DNA of 64,000 bases, taken from Kineosporia succinea (lineage in GTDB: Bacteria > Actinomycetota > Actinomycetes > Actinomycetales > Kineosporiaceae). Made by a program: the position numbers and the translations under genes. The stretch lies in assembly GCF_030811555.1 (NCBI RefSeq), contig NZ_JAUSQZ010000001.1:1674001-1738000 (forward strand), in the 5' to 3' direction. Positions 36,537-43,582 of this stretch are shown here, piece after piece. Under the pieces are notes generated by a model, which did not search any database, was not told where the DNA came from, and saw only the letters and a list, made by a program, of their open reading frames with translations. Position 1 is the first letter of the stretch, and each line of letters opens with the position of its first letter.

Positions 36537-38189
36537 TTGACGATTGAGCAGCTCAACCTGGCGCTGCTCGCCGGTCCGGCTGTTCTGCTGGTCGCCGTGG
36601 TCGCGGTGCGACTCTCCACGGGCACCGGCCTACCGTCACTTCTTCTTTACCTGGCGCTCGGTCTCGTCATCGGCGAGGGCGGCTTCGGGTTGCAGTTCGA
36701 GGACGCCGAACTCACCTCGGTCCTCGGTTACGCGGCACTCGTCCTCATCCTGGCCGAGGGTGGGCTCACCACCCGCTGGTCCACGATCAAACCCTCCGTG
36801 GCCCCGGCCGCCCTTCTCGCCACCGTGGGCACCACCGTCTCGGTGGCCGTCGCCGGCACCGGTGCCCACTACGTCCTCAGTCTCGACTGGCCGCTCGCCC
36901 TGCTGCTGGGCGCCGCGATCTCGTCCACCGACGCGGCCGCCGTGTTCTCGGTGCTGCGCCGCGTGCCGCTGCCGCCGCGCCTGGTCGGCATGCTCGAGGC
37001 CGAGTCGGGCTTCAACGACGCGCCGGTCGTCATCATGGTCATCGCGCTCACCGAGGTCGCGCACGGCACGGCCCACCACAGCATCGGATACCTGCTCTAC
37101 GAGGCCGGGTTCGAGCTCGTCGTCGGCACCGCCATGGGCCTGGGCATCGGGGCGCTGGGCGCCTACGCGCTGCGCCAGGTGGCCCTGCCCTCGTCGGGCC
37201 TCTACCCGATCGCGGTGTTCGCCTTCGCCATCGGCGCCTACGGGGCCGCCGCCACGATCCACGCCTCCGGCTTCATCGCGGTTTACCTGTGCTCGCTGGT
37301 GATCGGGAACTCCCGGCTGCCGCACGGGGTCGCCGTGCGCGGCTTCGCCGAGGGCCTGGGCTGGATCGCGCAGATCGGCCTGTTCGTGATGCTCGGGCTG
37401 CTCGCCTCGCCCGAGCGGCTGCCCGCCGCGATGGGCCCGGCCCTGGTGATCGGGCTGGTGCTGCTCCTGGTGGCCCGGCCGCTGTCGGTGCTGACGTCGG
37501 TGTCCTGGTTCGGCCTGTCGATCCGCGACCAGGTGTTCCTGTCCTGGGCCGGGCTGCGGGGCGCGGTGCCGGTCGTGCTGGCCGCGGTCCCGCTCGCGCA
37601 GGGGGTGGCGAACTCCCGCGAGCTCTTCGACATCGTCTTCTGCCTGGTGCTGATCTTCACGCTGGTGCAGGCGCCGACCCTGCCCTGGGTGGCGAAACGG
37701 CTCGGCCTGAGCGGAGACTCCCCCACCGTCGGCCTCGAGGTGGAGAGCGTGCCGCTCGGGGCCCAGGATGCCGATGTGCTGGAGTGCAAGGTCAGCCGAG
37801 GCTCCCGGCTGCACGGTGTGGAGATCTTCGAGCTCCGTCTGCCCACCGGCGCCAACGTCACGCTGATCCTGCGCGACGGCGAGGCGATCGTGCCCGACAG
37901 CCGCACCGCGCTGCGGCACGGCGACGACCTGATCATCGTCACCCCCGCCGGGGTGCGGGCCGCCACCGAAGACCGGCTCAAGGCCGTCAGCGCGGGCGGC
38001 AAGCTCTCCGGCTGGCACGACAAGGAGAAGCGCACCCTGGTGGCGGGAAGCCCGGTCACGACCGGCCCCCGCCCCGGCTTCCCGCCCGACGCGCCCGGCG
38101 TCAGTGGCGTGCCCGGGGCCGCGCGAGCACTCGCACGTCGCCTCCGACCCGGCGCACGTCGAGAAGATCCAGACGCCAGACGTCGGTGA
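36537..38189 (+). CDS. Potassium/proton (cation) antiporter, NhaP2/CvrA type, with TrkA-C
   Basis: The 550-residue protein has about 12 membrane segments of the CPA1 Na+/H+ exchanger domain (residues 5-390), including SSTDAAAVFSVLR and the ESGFNDAP motif with the ion-binding Asp. A cytoplasmic TrkA-C regulatory domain follows (about 400-480). It would exchange K+ or Na+ for protons; the TrkA-C tail favours the K+/H+ (NhaP2) group. TTG at 36537 is the first start after an in-frame TGA, preceded by GAGAGG. The last ~29 codons, Arg-rich and unlike the family, lie wholly inside the 3' end of convergent ribD, suggesting an extended C-terminus after loss of an earlier stop. Confidence 0.93.
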   Translation: MTIEQLNLALLAGPAVLLVAVVAVRLSTGTGLPSLLLYLALGLVIGEGGFGLQFEDAELTSVLGYAALVLILAEGGLTTRWSTIKPSVAPAALLATVGTTVSVAVAGTGAHYVLSLDWPLALLLGAAISSTDAAAVFSVLRRVPLPPRLVGMLEAESGFNDAPVVIMVIALTEVAHGTAHHSIGYLLYEAGFELVVGTAMGLGIGALGAYALRQVALPSSGLYPIAVFAFAIGAYGAAATIHASGFIAVYLCSLVIGNSRLPHGVAVRGFAEGLGWIAQIGLFVMLGLLASPERLPAAMGPALVIGLVLLLVARPLSVLTSVSWFGLSIRDQVFLSWAGLRGAVPVVLAAVPLAQGVANSRELFDIVFCLVLIFTLVQAPTLPWVAKRLGLSGDSPTVGLEVESVPLGAQDADVLECKVSRGSRLHGVEIFELRLPTGANVTLILRDGEAIVPDSRTALRHGDDLIIVTPAGVRAATEDRLKAVSAGGKLSGWHDKEKRTLVAGSPVTTGPRPGFPPDAPGVSGVPGAARALARRLRPGARREDPDARRR

Positions 38190-39174
38190 TGGTGGTGATG
38201 CCGGCGTCGAGCAGGGCGTTGGGCCCGGCGCCGAGCAGGGCGGGCGCCAGGTAGGCGATCACCCGGTCGACCAGGCCCGCCTCGACCATCGCCCCGGCGA
38301 ACCGCGGCCCGCCCTCCAGCAGCACGTGCCGCCGGTCGCGGGCGTACAGCTGCGTCATCAGGGCGGGCAGGTCGAGTGTGCCGTCCGCCGTGAGCCCCAC
38401 CTCGGCGCCGGTCGCGATCCAGGTGGGAGCGTCGTCCCCCCGGATCCGCGCGTCTTTCGGGGTGCGGCCGTGAGTGTCGGCGACCACGCGCAGGGGCTGA
38501 CGGCCGGCCGGATTGCCGTCGGCGTCCCGCACCGTGAGCATCGGGTCGTCGGCGAGCACCGTGCCCACGCCGACCAGCATGGTGTCGACCTGGGCGCGCA
38601 GCCGGTGCACGTCGCCGCGGGCCTCGACGCTGGTGATCCACTGGCTGGTGCCGTCCTGGGCGGCGACCCGCCCGTCCAGCGTGGCCGCGAACTTCCAGGT
38701 GACGAACGGACGCCGGTTGCGCACCGCGGTCAGCCAGACCTCGTTGCCCTCGCCCGGTTCCAGACCCTGCACGGCCTCGTCCTCGAGCACGCCGATCTCG
38801 ACCTCGATGCCGGCTTCCCGCAGTCTCTGGGCCCCTCCCCCGGCCGTGTCCGTCGGGTCGGGCACCGCGATCACGACCCGGCTGACGCCCGCCGCGATCA
38901 GGGCCTCGGAGCACGGCCCGGTGCGCCCGGTGTGGTCGCAGGGCTCGAGCGTGACCACGGCGGTGGTGCCCCGGGCCCGCCCGCCGGCCGCGTTCAGGGC
39001 GGCGACCTCGGCGTGCGGTCCCCCGGCCCGTTCGTGCCAGCCCTCGGCGACCACGGTGCCCGCCTCATCGAGGAGCACGCACCCCACGACCGGATTGGGC
39101 AGGGCCGTCGGCAGCCCCCGGGCCGCCACTTCGATCGCCCGGCGCATCGCTCGGATCTCGGCGTCGCTCGCCAT
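38101..39174 (-). CDS. ribD: Bifunctional riboflavin deaminase-reductase
   Basis: At 357 residues it is complete. The N-terminal deaminase domain has the zinc motif H-A-E (in GPHAEVAAL) and P-C-x-x-x-G-R-T-G-P-C. The C-terminal RibD_C reductase domain has V-T-W-K-F-A-A-T-L-D-G-R and the nucleotide-binding E-G-G-P segment. It catalyses the deamination and side-chain reduction steps that make 5-amino-6-ribitylamino-uracil phosphate for riboflavin synthesis. It stands alone, without ribE/ribA/ribH and without a visible FMN riboswitch. Its 3' end overlaps the antiporter gene by 89 bases on the opposite strand. Confidence 0.94.
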   Translation of the reverse strand: MASDAEIRAMRRAIEVAARGLPTALPNPVVGCVLLDEAGTVVAEGWHERAGGPHAEVAALNAAGGRARGTTAVVTLEPCDHTGRTGPCSEALIAAGVSRVVIAVPDPTDTAGGGAQRLREAGIEVEIGVLEDEAVQGLEPGEGNEVWLTAVRNRRPFVTWKFAATLDGRVAAQDGTSQWITSVEARGDVHRLRAQVDTMLVGVGTVLADDPMLTVRDADGNPAGRQPLRVVADTHGRTPKDARIRGDDAPTWIATGAEVGLTADGTLDLPALMTQLYARDRRHVLLEGGPRFAGAMVEAGLVDRVIAYLAPALLGAGPNALLDAGITTITDVWRLDLLDVRRVGGDVRVLARPRARH

Positions 39175-39389
39175 TCGCAGTCCCGTCTCTCGGTCTGGGC
39201 AGGTGCCGGCCCCGCGGTCTTTCCCCCGGTCGGCCCGGCCCGCAGCCGGTCGGGGATCCTGACGGATGACCTGGTCAGACCCGATACTGGCAGGCGGGAA
39301 TGGAGATCCCCCCGGTCCTGTTCCACTGCCGCCAGGGTGATTCTCGCCTGGTCATCCGTCGGAGCGACACCCTCGGGTGCATTATGCTG

Positions 39390-39416
39390 TTGGCACTCAA
39401 CGGCAGAGAGTGCCAG
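39390..39416 (+). promoter_or_regulatory. CIRCE operator (HrcA site) upstream of ruc
   Basis: TTGGCACTC, nine bases, then GAGTGCCAG is an inverted repeat with exactly CIRCE spacing, differing from the classical TTAGCACTC-N9-GAGTGCTAA at three positions and matching the form common in actinobacterial groE promoters. A TATGCT box (39383-39388) lies just upstream, so the operator would cover the transcription start. Confidence 0.85.
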
Positions 39417-39438
39417 CCCAGGCTTACAGGAGGACGAC

Positions 39439-39792
39439 GTGCCCACGTACGTCTATGCGTGCACCGAGTGCAACCACGGCTTCGAGGCACAGCAGGCGTT
39501 CACCGACGACGCTCTGACCGAGTGCCCGGAGTGCGGCGGCAAGCTGCGCAAGGTCTTCAACTCGGTGGGCATCGTGTTCAAGGGCTCGGGCTTCTACCGC
39601 AACGACTCGCGCGGCTCGAACTCCAGCACCACCACCTCGTCCGACAGCAAGTCGACCACGACGTCGTCCGACTCCTCGAGCTCCTCGACCTCGTCCGACA
39701 GCAAGTCGTCCGGCAGCAAGTCGTCGGACTCCAAGTCGTCGAGCAGCACGCCGGCCTCCACGTCGGCGTCGAGCGGCAGCAGCGCCGCCTGA
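39439..39792 (+). CDS. ruc: FmdB-type zinc-ribbon protein, Ruc-like chaperone
   Basis: A 117-residue protein: an FmdB zinc ribbon (residues 1-45, two CxxC pairs, CTEC and CPEC), a short linker with G-S-G-F-Y, then an almost pure Ser/Lys/Asp/Thr tail of about 65 residues. The mycobacterial counterpart Rv0991c (Ruc) is a heat-shock-induced, redox-switched chaperone with the same layout and HrcA control. The CIRCE element 23 bases upstream supports that identity. GTG at 39439 has a perfect AGGAGG (39428-39433). A GC-rich hairpin follows the stop. It also fits the mycobacterial neighbourhood near the cyclo-ligase and mscL. Confidence 0.85.
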   Translation: MPTYVYACTECNHGFEAQQAFTDDALTECPECGGKLRKVFNSVGIVFKGSGFYRNDSRGSNSSTTTSSDSKSTTTSSDSSSSSTSSDSKSSGSKSSDSKSSSSTPASTSASSGSSAA

Positions 39793-39806
39793 GCTGATCC
39801 GCCTTC

Positions 39807-39838
39807 CCACCCCCGCGCCCTCCGGGTCGCGGGGGTGG
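39807..39838 (+). terminator. GC-rich hairpin after ruc
   Basis: CCACCCCCGCG (39807-39817) pairs perfectly with CGCGGGGGTGG (39828-39838) across a 10-base loop, 15 bases after the ruc stop. No U-run follows, as is frequent in high-GC actinobacteria. Confidence 0.65.
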
Positions 39839-39939
39839 TCGCGTTGGGGGGCTTCCACAGGTGGGTCGGAGGCGGGGTTTTTCCACAGGGGGACGCGTGG
39901 GGGCGCCGGGGGCGGGACGGTTTCCCTAGCGTGGTGGGC

Positions 39940-41661
39940 ATGGCAGTGACGGGTAAGGACGGGGTCGGATGGGTACCGGGGCGCTCGGGAGACCACCTGT
40001 TCGACGACGAAACACGCACCGACGCCTCTCGTCTCACTGATGCGGGGCACGAGTGGGACGACGACCTCCTCTCCCGGCCGCCCGGCTCCTCCCGGCCCGG
40101 CTCGTCCCGGCTGCCCAGCTCCTCCTGGCCTGGCTCCACCTGGCCCAGCTCCTCCTGGCCTGGCTCCACCTGGCCCGGCTCCTCCCGGCTGCCCGGCTCC
40201 TCCCGGCCCGGCTCCTCCCGGCCCGGCTCCACCTGGCCCGGCTCCTCCCGGCCGCTCAGCCCGACGGCCGACTGGCCACCGTCGGCCTGGTCGGACCCCC
40301 AACCGAAACCCAATGGGGCTCAGTGGTTGCGGCGACTCAAGGAGTCCCGGGCGCTGGCCCGGTACCGAGCGGTGAGGCACCCGCCAAGGCTCGGCAGCGG
40401 ACGCGTCCGCACAGCCCGCCTTCTGCTGGCCCGCCACCGGCGCACCGTGTCGGTGGTGCTGGTGCTGCTCGCGATCTGGGTCACGGTGCGGGTGGCGGCT
40501 CCTGACCCACCGCGCACGCTGCCGGTCGTGGTGGCCGCGCGTGACCTTCCCAGCGGCACCCGGCTGACGGCCACCGACGTGAAAGTGGTGCAGTGGCCGG
40601 TCGATCTGGTGCCGGGCGGCACGCAGCCGAGTGCTCTTGCCTCACCGGTTGTCGGCTCGAGCGCGATCACCTGCGCCAGGTGCTCCAGCGCCCGCGCGCA
40701 CTCCTCCTCCTCGGAGGTGGCGTGGATGGCCGGTACAGGGGCGGGTTCAGGAGAGGGTTCAGTGGCGGGTCCAGCCGCCGATCCAGCCGCCGGTTCGGTT
40801 GCCGGTTCGGTTGCCGGTTCGGTTGCCGGTTCGGTTGCCGATCTAGGGGCCGCCGGTTCGGTGGCCACCGACTCAGGGGGCACCAGTTCAGGGGGCGATT
40901 CGGGAGACGGCGCAGGGGCGGTTTCGGGGGCCACCGTCTCGGGGGCCACCGTCCCGGGAGCCACCGTCCCGGGAGCCACCCTCCCGGGAGCCACCCTCCC
41001 GGGAGCCACCCTCCCGGGAGCCACCCTCCCGGGAGCCACCCTCCCGGGAGCCACCCTCCCGGGAGCCACCCTCCCGGGAGCCACCCTCCCGGGAGCCACC
41101 CTCCCGGGAGCCACCCTCCCGGGAGCCGGGGCCAGTGCCGGGGGCGGTGCCGAGGCCGGCGCGGAGCCGGATGCGGTGATCGGGCGGGTGCTGGCCGGGG
41201 CGGTGCGGGCCGGCGAACCACTGAGCGACGCGCGTCTGCTCGGCCCCGGCCTCCTGCGCGGCCAGCCCGCCGGAACCGTCGCGGTGCCGGTGCGGCTGAG
41301 CGATCCGCCGAGTGCAGCGCTGGTACGGGCCGGGGACCGGGTCGACGTGCTCGTCAGCACCCCCGCCTCCTGGTCGGCCGACGAAGCCGGAGGCAGCTCG
41401 ACTCTCAGCTCCGCCTCGACCCGCCGCGCGGCCCGGAATGCCCTGGTAGTGGCGGCCTCTGACCTCACCGCCCATACGATCGGCACAACCGGCCGGAGCA
41501 GCGCGCCCCTCACCGGCGCCGGTCTCGGCAACCGCCTCGACGACGAGGCGAGCACCGACGCGCTGGCCGGGCTGATCGTCCTGGCGGTCCCGGCCGAGGA
41601 GGCCGACGGACTGGCGGGCGCGGCCACCGAAGCCGCCGTGTCCGTGGTGGTGTTGCCATGA
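39940..41661 (+). CDS. SAF-domain (CpaB/RcpC-like) membrane protein with three repeat tracts
   Basis: The ATG at 39940 gives 573 residues. Residues 47-107 are Ser/Pro/Trp/Arg repeats ([20 protein letters not shown] style). A membrane span follows (about 167-187), then the SAF domain opening ([18 protein letters not shown]). After residue 239 the domain is interrupted by about 173 residues of low complexity, including GSVA repeats and ten PGATL repeats. It resumes at [21 protein letters not shown] and ends with a RcpC-like region (GDRVDVLVS). Relatives between fmdB and mscL in actinobacteria are short, periplasm-facing, of unproven role; pilus-assembly chaperoning is only inferred from the family. 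Confidence 0.8.
   Translation: MAVTGKDGVGWVPGRSGDHLFDDETRTDASRLTDAGHEWDDDLLSRPPGSSRPGSSRLPSSSWPGSTWPSSSWPGSTWPGSSRLPGSSRPGSSRPGSTWPGSSRPLSPTADWPPSAWSDPQPKPNGAQWLRRLKESRALARYRAVRHPPRLGSGRVRTARLLLARHRRTVSVVLVLLAIWVTVRVAAPDPPRTLPVVVAARDLPSGTRLTATDVKVVQWPVDLVPGGTQPSALASPVVGSSAITCARCSSARAHSSSSEVAWMAGTGAGSGEGSVAGPAADPAAGSVAGSVAGSVAGSVADLGAAGSVATDSGGTSSGGDSGDGAGAVSGATVSGATVPGATVPGATLPGATLPGATLPGATLPGATLPGATLPGATLPGATLPGATLPGATLPGAGASAGGGAEAGAEPDAVIGRVLAGAVRAGEPLSDARLLGPGLLRGQPAGTVAVPVRLSDPPSAALVRAGDRVDVLVSTPASWSADEAGGSSTLSSASTRRAARNALVVAASDLTAHTIGTTGRSSAPLTGAGLGNRLDDEASTDALAGLIVLAVPAEEADGLAGAATEAAVSVVVLP
40981..41130 (+). repeat. Ten 15-bp tandem repeats in the SAF gene
   Basis: Ten consecutive copies of ctcccgggagccacc, the last ending in ggg, encode PGATL x10. 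They are preceded by four looser copies (GATV units, about 40927-40980) and by 12-base GSVA repeats (about 40790-40850). Sequence identity between copies suggests recent expansion. Confidence 0.95.
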
Positions 41662-41757
41662 CCTCCTGCACCGGCGGCGCCGTCAGAGGGCAGCAGTCAG
41701 GTGGGCGCACTAACCTCGCCGATGGTCCAACCCCTTCCCCCGGAGGCAGAGCAGGTC

Positions 41758-42171
41758 ATGATCAAGGGCTTCAAAGAGTTCATCATGCGTGGCAACGTCA
41801 TGGAACTTGCCATCGCTGTCGTCATCGGTGCCGCGTTCACCTCGGTCGTCACGGCGGTCACCAAGGGTGTGGTCCAGCCTCTGATCGCATCCGTCGGCTC
41901 GGCGCAGGTCGGTGGCCTGAACTTCAAGATCCGGCCGAAGAACGATGCGACCCTGGTCGATCTGAACGGTGTCATCTCGTCGCTGCTGAACTTCCTGATC
42001 GTCGCCGCGGTCGTCTACTTCCTCGTGGTCGTGCCCATGAACGCCCTGATGGAACGCCGTCGCCGCGGCGAGGAGCCGGAGCCGGCCGCTCCCGCCGAAG
42101 ACATCCTGCTGCTGCAGGAGATCCGCGACCTGCTGCGTGACCGTCCGATGCAGCAGGGACAGCAGGGCTGA
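41758..42171 (+). CDS. mscL: Large-conductance mechanosensitive channel
   Basis: The 137-residue MscL has the N-terminal amphipathic helix (KGFKEFIMRGNVMELAIAVV), TM1 with I-G-A-A-F, a periplasmic loop, TM2 (about 78-100) and a charged cytoplasmic helix rich in Glu/Leu. It opens under membrane tension to release solutes during hypo-osmotic shock. The ATG at 41758 is chosen over the longer frame because the family starts at this M-x-K-G-F-K-E-F. It is downstream of the SAF gene by 96 bases in the same direction, the order seen in many actinobacteria. Confidence 0.97.
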   Translation: MIKGFKEFIMRGNVMELAIAVVIGAAFTSVVTAVTKGVVQPLIASVGSAQVGGLNFKIRPKNDATLVDLNGVISSLLNFLIVAAVVYFLVVVPMNALMERRRRGEEPEPAAPAEDILLLQEIRDLLRDRPMQQGQQG

Positions 42172-42476
42172 CGCGACCCACCGCGCGACCGGGTCGGCAG
42201 CAGCCTGCCGCTCCGGGTCCACCACCCCCGAGGAACAGCCCAGCACCCCGGGCAGCCGCTCACCCAGGCACCGCACAGCACCGCATCAGCCCGCCGCACC
42301 AGACTCACCGTCACCGCACCAGACTCACCGCACCGGGCTCACCGCCGATGCCGACCGCCGATGCCGATGCCGATGCCGATGCCGATGCCCGGACCATGTG
42401 CGTACGAAGGCGCCGCTGTCACGGTACGGCCGTGACAGCGGCGCCTTCCGTTGCGGCAGCTGGCACGATGGGCGTC
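42172..42476. other. Intergenic region with hexanucleotide repeat and long hairpin
   Basis: These 305 bases contain no convincing gene. They hold two copies of CAGACTCACCG, a GCCGAT repeat (five exact copies 42357-42386 plus two imperfect ones from 42344), and the hairpin at 42406-42448. Confidence 0.7.
42406..42448. terminator. Strong inverted repeat between mscL and SRPBCC gene
   Basis: Perfect 19-base arms GAAGGCGCCGCTGTCACGG (42406-42424) and its complement (42430-42448) are separated by only TACGG. There is no U-run. A terminator for mscL is the simplest reading; it also lies 28 bases before the next start, so a role in that gene's leader is possible. Confidence 0.65.
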
Positions 42477-42875
42477 ATGGCGATCGACTCCCGGCACGTC
42501 AGCACCCGCATCGACCGGCCGTTCGGCGAGGTCTACGCGTACGCCTCCGACCCGGCCCACCTGCCCGACTGGGCGCCCGGGCTGTGCGACAGCATCGAGC
42601 CGAAGGGCGACGAGTGGGTCGTCTCCTCGCCGATGGGCCGGGCCTGGGTGAAGTTCGCCCCGAAGAACGACTTCGGCGTCATCGACCACTGGGTCACGCT
42701 CGAAGACGGGCAGACGTTCTACAACCCGTTCCGGGTGCTCGCTTTCGATCGGGCGAGCAGCGAGGTGGTGTTCAGCGTGCGCCGCGCCGAGGGGGTCACG
42801 GACGAGGAGTTCGCCCGTGACACCGAGGCCGTGGCGGCCGACCTGGAACGCCTGAAAGGTCTTCTGGAGCAGTGA
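42477..42875 (+). CDS. SRPBCC-fold (polyketide cyclase/START-like) protein
   Basis: This 132-residue single-domain protein shows an SRPBCC pattern: an initial strand with R-I-D-R-P-F-G-E-V-Y-A-Y-A-S-D-P, W-x-P-G, then alternating strands and a long C-terminal helix (D-L-E-R-L-K-G-L-L-E). The fold binds hydrophobic ligands in a cavity; the ligand is unknown. ATG at 42477 is used; ATG at 42468 is three codons earlier and equally possible. Its stop is immediately followed, with no gap, by the stop of the convergent secreted-protein gene. Confidence 0.8.
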   Translation: MAIDSRHVSTRIDRPFGEVYAYASDPAHLPDWAPGLCDSIEPKGDEWVVSSPMGRAWVKFAPKNDFGVIDHWVTLEDGQTFYNPFRVLAFDRASSEVVFSVRRAEGVTDEEFARDTEAVAADLERLKGLLEQ

Positions 42876-43457
42876 CTATCGGGCGACGACCTTGAAGTTG
42901 CTCGCCGACTCGCCCGACTTCACGGTGCGCAGCTGACGCTTGTCGGCCCGCAGCGCGCCCCACTTGCCGGTGACCGAGAAGCTCGTGCCCTTGGCCTTGA
43001 AGTTGAACTGCTGGTTCGTCTTCGCGCTGTCGCAGACGACGATGTTCAGCGTGCCGTTCTTCTTCTGCTGCAGACAGTAGGCGTTGATCTCCTCGCTGTC
43101 GTTCATGCTCATGATCGTGTACTTGGTCGAGGTCCGGCCGCCGACCTTCTTCAGCACCATGCTGGTGCCGTCGGCCGAAAGACCGTTCGACGCCGTCGGC
43201 TTCGACCGGGACAGGTCCACCTTGCCGGTGCCGCGCACCGTCACGATGCGGTCCTTGCCCTTGTACTTCGAACCCTTGATCAGCACCGGCTCGCCGGCCA
43301 GCGGCTTCGCGGCGGCCGCGGAAACTGCCGCTGACGAGGGCTTCTCGGCGGCCTGGGCGGTACCGGCGGTGGTCAGCCAGAGTCCGGCCGCCACGGCGGG
43401 CACTCCGGCGATCGCGGTGACGGTCTTCGCTCGGTGGGAGATTCGCGCCGAGAACAT
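42876..43457 (-). CDS. Secreted protein of unknown function (193 aa)
   Basis: The ATG at 43457 has AGGAGG eight bases upstream. A Sec signal peptide ends near A-Q-A-A-E-K (about residue 36-38), an Ala-rich linker follows, and the mature part is basic and beta-rich with one Cys pair (YCLQQ and VVCDS) likely to form a disulfide. No known domain is recognised. The repeated short strands ending in a Lys/Phe (V-T-G-K-W, F-K-V-V) could suggest a small beta-barrel, but this is a guess. It is a single gene, convergent with the SRPBCC gene. Confidence 0.75.
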   Translation of the reverse strand: MFSARISHRAKTVTAIAGVPAVAAGLWLTTAGTAQAAEKPSSAAVSAAAAKPLAGEPVLIKGSKYKGKDRIVTVRGTGKVDLSRSKPTASNGLSADGTSMVLKKVGGRTSTKYTIMSMNDSEEINAYCLQQKKNGTLNIVVCDSAKTNQQFNFKAKGTSFSVTGKWGALRADKRQLRTVKSGESASNFKVVAR

Positions 43458-43582
43458 GGATCCTCCTGATGTTGGCCTGGCCACCCTCACGGGTGGCGCG
43501 CTCACGTGAAGAACACGCTTGGGTCATCAGGTTGGATGCAGCCAGGTCCCGGAAAAGTTCGGAACCCGGCCGGAAAAACTTT

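Noticed and set aside
36636-38018. 460-codon minus-strand open frame opposite the antiporter
   Set aside because: Gln/His/Asp/Arg-rich composition typical of an antisense shadow of a membrane protein; the plus frame has clear antiporter motifs.
38990-39438. FMN riboswitch or other structured leader near ribD
   Set aside because: The conserved RFN-element helices are not recognisable upstream of the ribD start; only the CIRCE site for the divergent gene was found.
40981-41130. Possible CRISPR-like array
   Set aside because: Units are 15 bases with no spacers and are in frame within a coding region; no cas genes are present.
40320-41627. 435-codon minus-strand open frame opposite the SAF gene
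   Set aside because: It would be mostly VAPGR-type repeats complementary to PGATL; the plus frame has SAF motifs and a membrane span. Only the short edge segment was kept as a speculative finding.
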